This document shows positions 59,771 through 64,000 of a DNA stretch of 64,000 bases, piece by piece. Origin of the DNA: Fremontodendron californicum (lineage: Eukaryota; Streptophyta; Magnoliopsida; Malvales; Malvaceae). Every line of letters starts with the position of its first letter. Position 1 is the first letter of the stretch. Below the pieces are notes generated by a model that was not told the origin of the DNA, did not search any database, and saw nothing but the letters and a program-made list of their open reading frames with translations. Both the position numbers and the translations under genes were made by a program. The DNA lies in contig JAULJL010000040.1 of the NCBI GenBank assembly GCA_030761205.1, positions 12,780,603 through 12,844,602 of the forward strand, given 5' to 3'.

Positions 59771-62700
59771 AGACAAGAAATTAGAAATCTATGTTTTTTC
59801 TTTTACATCATTACTCAATCAAATTACAATAGTGTAAGACTGTTCAGAGAAAGAATGGGAAGATCAAGTGAAGTGAAGGGAGTTTTCAGAAATCAGAACC
59901 CAGCTGGCCTAACCGGTTTTCTCTCACTTTAAATAAAAACTAAGATGGGTCACATTTGGGTTAGAATCTGACTGGGGTTAGGTACACTGAGACTGCAAGG
60001 TTGGCAAATGCAAATGAACCCAAAATTCAATCAAAATGCAATGCAAGTTTTAGTTTACCAATTATAGCCGGTTTCGACCGTTTATTTTCATTTTCTTTTT
60101 GGTGGGTAAAAAGTAAAAACTAAGAAATATGAACGTTGAAAGGAAAATATTGTATATTTGGAAAGCGGTTGTGCGGCTAAGCTTATAACGGCTTGGCGCT
60201 GTAAATTTTTTTTTTTCAACGGTCGAGTTATCTGTTTGATTCGATAAATTTGATTTGTATTGGATTAAATTTGGACATAATTTTTTTTTCAATTCGAATC
60301 GATTTGGTTCGGTCTGAATTATTATTTAATAATAATAAAATATTTTTATTTAAATTTAATTATACATATATAAATATTAATGTAAAAATATTTTGGTAAA
60401 GAAGGTAAAACAAATTTAGACCGCAGCCTGATTCATGGACAAGTCTAATTTGGCGTGAGCGTATGATGACCCTCACTAAGAATGTAACCGAATTGAGTCA
60501 AACCAAAATACATCAAAGATTGAGTTCAAATTCGATTCTAAATTTGTAATTTGAAATTCGACTTAAATTTAATCGAATTTTATTTTTTTAACTCAAGCTT
60601 CATTCAAAATAGATATCGATCTGTTCGAGATCGACTCGAGCTCGAATTAATCTCTTTTTTCATATAAAAAATATTTCTTTATATATATCTTTTATAACAA
60701 GAAACTGTTTAGGGTGAATTGAGTATACAATGTAACACTTGATTGTATAGGTTTTGTTGCTTATATATTTGTTGAAATGTCATATTCAATTGATATAAAC
60801 AGAAGTTTATAGATGGAACCAATCATTAATTTTTAAAAAGAAAGATTTATAGTTTTGCATCTCAGTCTTCATTTTCTTCATTTTTGTTGTAGATCCAAAA
60901 TCTATCCCATTTTATTTTGAAGTTGATGTAATCCATATTTAAGAGTCATGGCTCAATCAAGCAACTGTTTAATACTGTTGAGATAGAAAACGATTTCATA
61001 TCTAATAATTAAGATTGGACTGTGATTTTATAAAACAAGTGTCACATTTTTTCTATCGAAACACTTTTTTAAAAGACAAAACTGTAAAAACAGATTTCGA
61101 TTACTCAAAACACGACAATACCTTATAAAGATCGCAATGTAACAATTCTTGCATCAATAAATACTATAATTTTGTACAATTTGTTCACAGATAAAACTTC
61201 ATGATGATGTAGTTATAATATATTTATCAGCAAATTAAGGGAGTCCCAATAGTTAGAATTTAAAACTTAAAATTATAAATCAAAGATTTCGTGTTCAAAC
61301 CATGAAAATATGAGACAAAACTTATGAGATTATTGCTTGGAATTGTGTGTAGCTGAAAGAAGTTGGTGTTTGTATGAAAACTAGTTGCAAATATTTAATT
61401 AAATTGAAATTTTACTCACATAAACTAAATAACTAGACTATCATATCCTTTGATTGATCTTTGATGAAACATTTGCATTAAGTTGATTGGTTTGCATTTA
61501 TAATTTTATTACCAAAACTATTTTAAAAACTAAGTTGTTTTTTTATTATATATTTTACAACTAAAATAAAAATGAAAAGAGTTGAAGATAAAGAGCAAAT
61601 AGTCAAAATTTTCTGCAGCGTGTTTCTTGCCCACTTTCATGAAGTCATTCAAACATGGGTTAACCGTAAGGAGGAGATAGTCCAGAAGATTTGGCTTTTG
61701 GGTTTCCATATTTTTTTAGTTCCTTTTTTATACATTAATAGTATAATTTTATAAGAAAAGTTGAAAGATTGTCCCATATTTTTTTAGTTAATTTTTCTTA
61801 TTTTTTGAATAAATCTTAAGGGTAATTGTCATTCTATTAACCCATATATATATATATATATATATATATGAGATAATTCTCTTTTTCTTTTTCCTTTTCT
61901 TTTTTATATTTTAATTAAATAACTAGAAATGTGCGCCTGTCTATCATCTATTATATGCCTTTTTTAGGGTTTGATTAACGAATACATATAAATAACAGTT
62001 AAGAATTATTTAATTATAATTTTAAAATAATTATTTACAATGAATACATTACTCTTATTTAATTCAAAAAAAAAAATAATGCATAATTACAATTTTTTTG
62101 TAAATATAATGATTAACGTTTCACTTCTTTATTTTACCTTCTATTTTCCCGTATTCCTATTGGTTAAGATGGGATGGAAAAAGAAAGAAAAAAAGGAAAA
62201 GAGAAATCCGATATGTCAGCCGCCCTTTTATATTTTGTGTAGTAATTTCTTTTTTTATCTTTTTAAAAAAAAATGAAAAGAAACAAAATGTTCTCAAATA
62301 AGAACATTGATTGCATAGTCTTAGATCTTCAATTTTTGTTGTTAAGTTTTTTAAGCCCTAAATTATCATTTTCTTTTAAACAAATTCTAGCACAAACTTA
62401 ATAATGAAATGATTGCAAATATATTTTTATTTCCTTTTTTAATAATGAAAATGGTTGCTTACCACAAATTTATTACATTACCCATTCTTTTATGCTTGCA
62501 ACCTTTGACCTTCAAGATGGCAAATCAACTCAATAAATATACTTTGTCAAATAAAAAAATTAAAAAAAAAAAGAGGTAAAATAATTCCTACTTTTTCAAT
62601 TTCACTATGATGAACTCTTTTAAGATTAAAAGCAAAACAATTACCACTATGAACATAAAGTGGGGAAAAAAACTTTGGCTGATCCATTGTTTTAACACTT

Positions 62701-63403
62701 GTTAAAGAGAAAGGAAGATAGACAGAATAGGCATAATTGCATAATCTCTAAATTTCTTCTCACTAAGATCATATAAACAGAAGAGGAACATTCTTTTCAT
62801 TCTTGAGAGAGACTTTGATTTCCTTACCCTGGAATGGATATATATGCCATAGGGCCACCAAAAGGAATCAAAATGATGAGGCTGTACCCATTGTGGTTAA
62901 GTGAAGCCTAGAGCTTGGCCCTGGTAAAGATGGACCCACAGGGCCCAGTAAAAATGGGAACAAAATTTTACAATGCAATTGGAATTGGATGGAATCTTGT
63001 CGATCCGTGTATGCATGTTGTTTTTCGTATAAAAAAATATCAATTTAGTAAATATAAACATAATTTTAAATATTAAATATGTCAAAATCTTAAATATAAA
63101 TGCGAATTATGTATTAAACGTATCGCGTTAATTGTATTTAAAAATGTCATATTACGTTTATTATACCGTTTTCATGTTTATTAAACATATTGTATTTTTA
63201 TATCATATTCAAAATTGACATGTCTAAATATCATCAATTTCAGATCATAAAAGCTTAAAACCAGAAAAGCTTACATGGAGCCAAAGGATTTAAGCTCCAA
63301 AACTCAACAATTTCATCATTGATAAATCTATTTTAATAAATCATTGATAAACAGTACCAAACAATAAAATCTCATTCACCTACAGTCAGCCAAAGGTGCA
63401 AAG
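59771..63403. other. intergenic region upstream of the HD-Zip gene
   Basis: 59780-60060 may hold promoter elements. 60215-60450 is a degenerate repeat of the GGTTCGGTC type ending TTCATGGACAAGTCTAA. (TA)n at about 61845-61869. 62700-62990 is of normal complexity without coding signs. 63040-63230 is an AT-rich dispersed repeat related to 25880-26045. Confidence 0.45.
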
Positions 63404-63723
63404 TAGACCTGCTCATGGCCGGGCAGTCCGTCCGGTTCGGTCCGATTGGGTTAAGTCTGAACAAGATATTTTTTATCCGGTTCGGCTTGGTCCGGCCCGA
63501 AACAATATTTTTTTAATTATAATAATATTATTTTATTTAATTTTAATTATAAAATATTAAAAAATATATTTTTTTAATATGATGAACAGTGAATTCGGGT
63601 CTATCAGGCCGGCCCGACCCGACCTAAGATCGGGCCGACTGGACCCGACTTAGGACCGGGTTTGGGTAAAGAATTAAAAAAAAAAAATGAGTCGCGACCC
63701 GATCTGACCCATGAGCAGGTCTA
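63404..63723. mobile_element. hAT-like MITE, 320 bp, GGCCCGG-type ends
   Basis: Ends TAGACCTGCTCATGG and CCATGAGCAGGTCTA are a perfect 15 bp inverted pair. The flanks GTGCAAAG (63396-63403) and ATGCAAAG (63724-63731) match at 7 of 8 positions. The GC-rich arms (GGCCGGCCCGACCCGACC) enclose an A/T-rich core. Confidence 0.85.
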
Positions 63724-64000
63724 ATGCAAAGCCACAGTTCTGAATAAATAACAAGCGATATCGATTTTCCTTTCCCTAAAATGTTTAAAGTTGATTCATT
63801 TTTCTATACATCTTGAAAGCAAAAGATGTTTGATCAATCTCATCCATTAGCTAACTCCTTGTGGTGAAGAAGAATTGATGAGTTCTTATCACATAAACCT
63901 CTCCTGTACAGTCAATTTTACACTACAGTCTATTCCTTTTTAGCCCACTTTTTTTTCAACATTTCCCAGCTAGTAAAAGGCAAATAAACAAATTCTCCCA

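Noticed and set aside
62850..62890. miR172-like segment (GGAATCAAAATGATGAGG)
   Set aside because: Too many mismatches to the mature miRNA and no complementary arm nearby.

Overview
The window is plant nuclear DNA, most likely from a eudicot. It is very AT-rich and contains a homeodomain-leucine zipper gene and a small plant-specific Cys/His-motif gene, both with eudicot-style structure. Copia, CACTA, Mutator-like and hAT-like elements, SINE and LINE remains, and probable mitochondrial insertions fill most of the rest. The species cannot be named from the sequence.

Layout. 1-136 may hold the end of an exon of a gene lying to the left. 393-12882 (minus strand) is a broken coiled-coil gene of the WEB family. 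It has been hit by three nested insertions: a ~187 bp MITE (1471-6326), a Ty1-copia element inside that MITE (1606-6269), and a CACTA element (7022-12827). Each insertion is bounded by an exact target duplication. The CACTA element carries a spliced TnpA-type gene (Transposase_24 domain) but shows no DDE transposase. A second, unrelated CACTA element with a different terminal motif lies at 13444-16782; it carries possible captured gene pieces and a CAG/CTG-rich tandem repeat.

18-23 kb holds LINE remains and a solo LTR with a 5 bp target duplication (20321-21258). 23567-24043 (minus) is an intact single-exon gene with a small Cys/His motif. 27.6-28.9 kb looks like mitochondrial DNA moved to the nucleus, later hit by two hAT-like MITEs with perfect 8 bp duplications. 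29-34 kb contains a SINE in one copy of a duplicated segment, a decayed Ser/Thr-rich pseudogene and a probable solo LTR with a perfect 68 bp tandem duplication. 34-57 kb has no recognisable protein gene. It is AT-rich DNA with dispersed MITEs, a 2 kb foldback Mutator-like element (46220-48217) inserted in another MITE, two Helitron-like 3' ends and a ~1 kb A/T-only low-complexity block.

58024-59459 (minus) is a complete three-exon HD-Zip class I transcription factor of the ATHB5/6/16 group. It and the 23.6 kb gene are the only clearly intact host genes. 60-64 kb is intergenic, ending in another hAT-like MITE (63404-63723). The genes do not form a pathway; the window mainly records nested transposition between a few ordinary plant genes.
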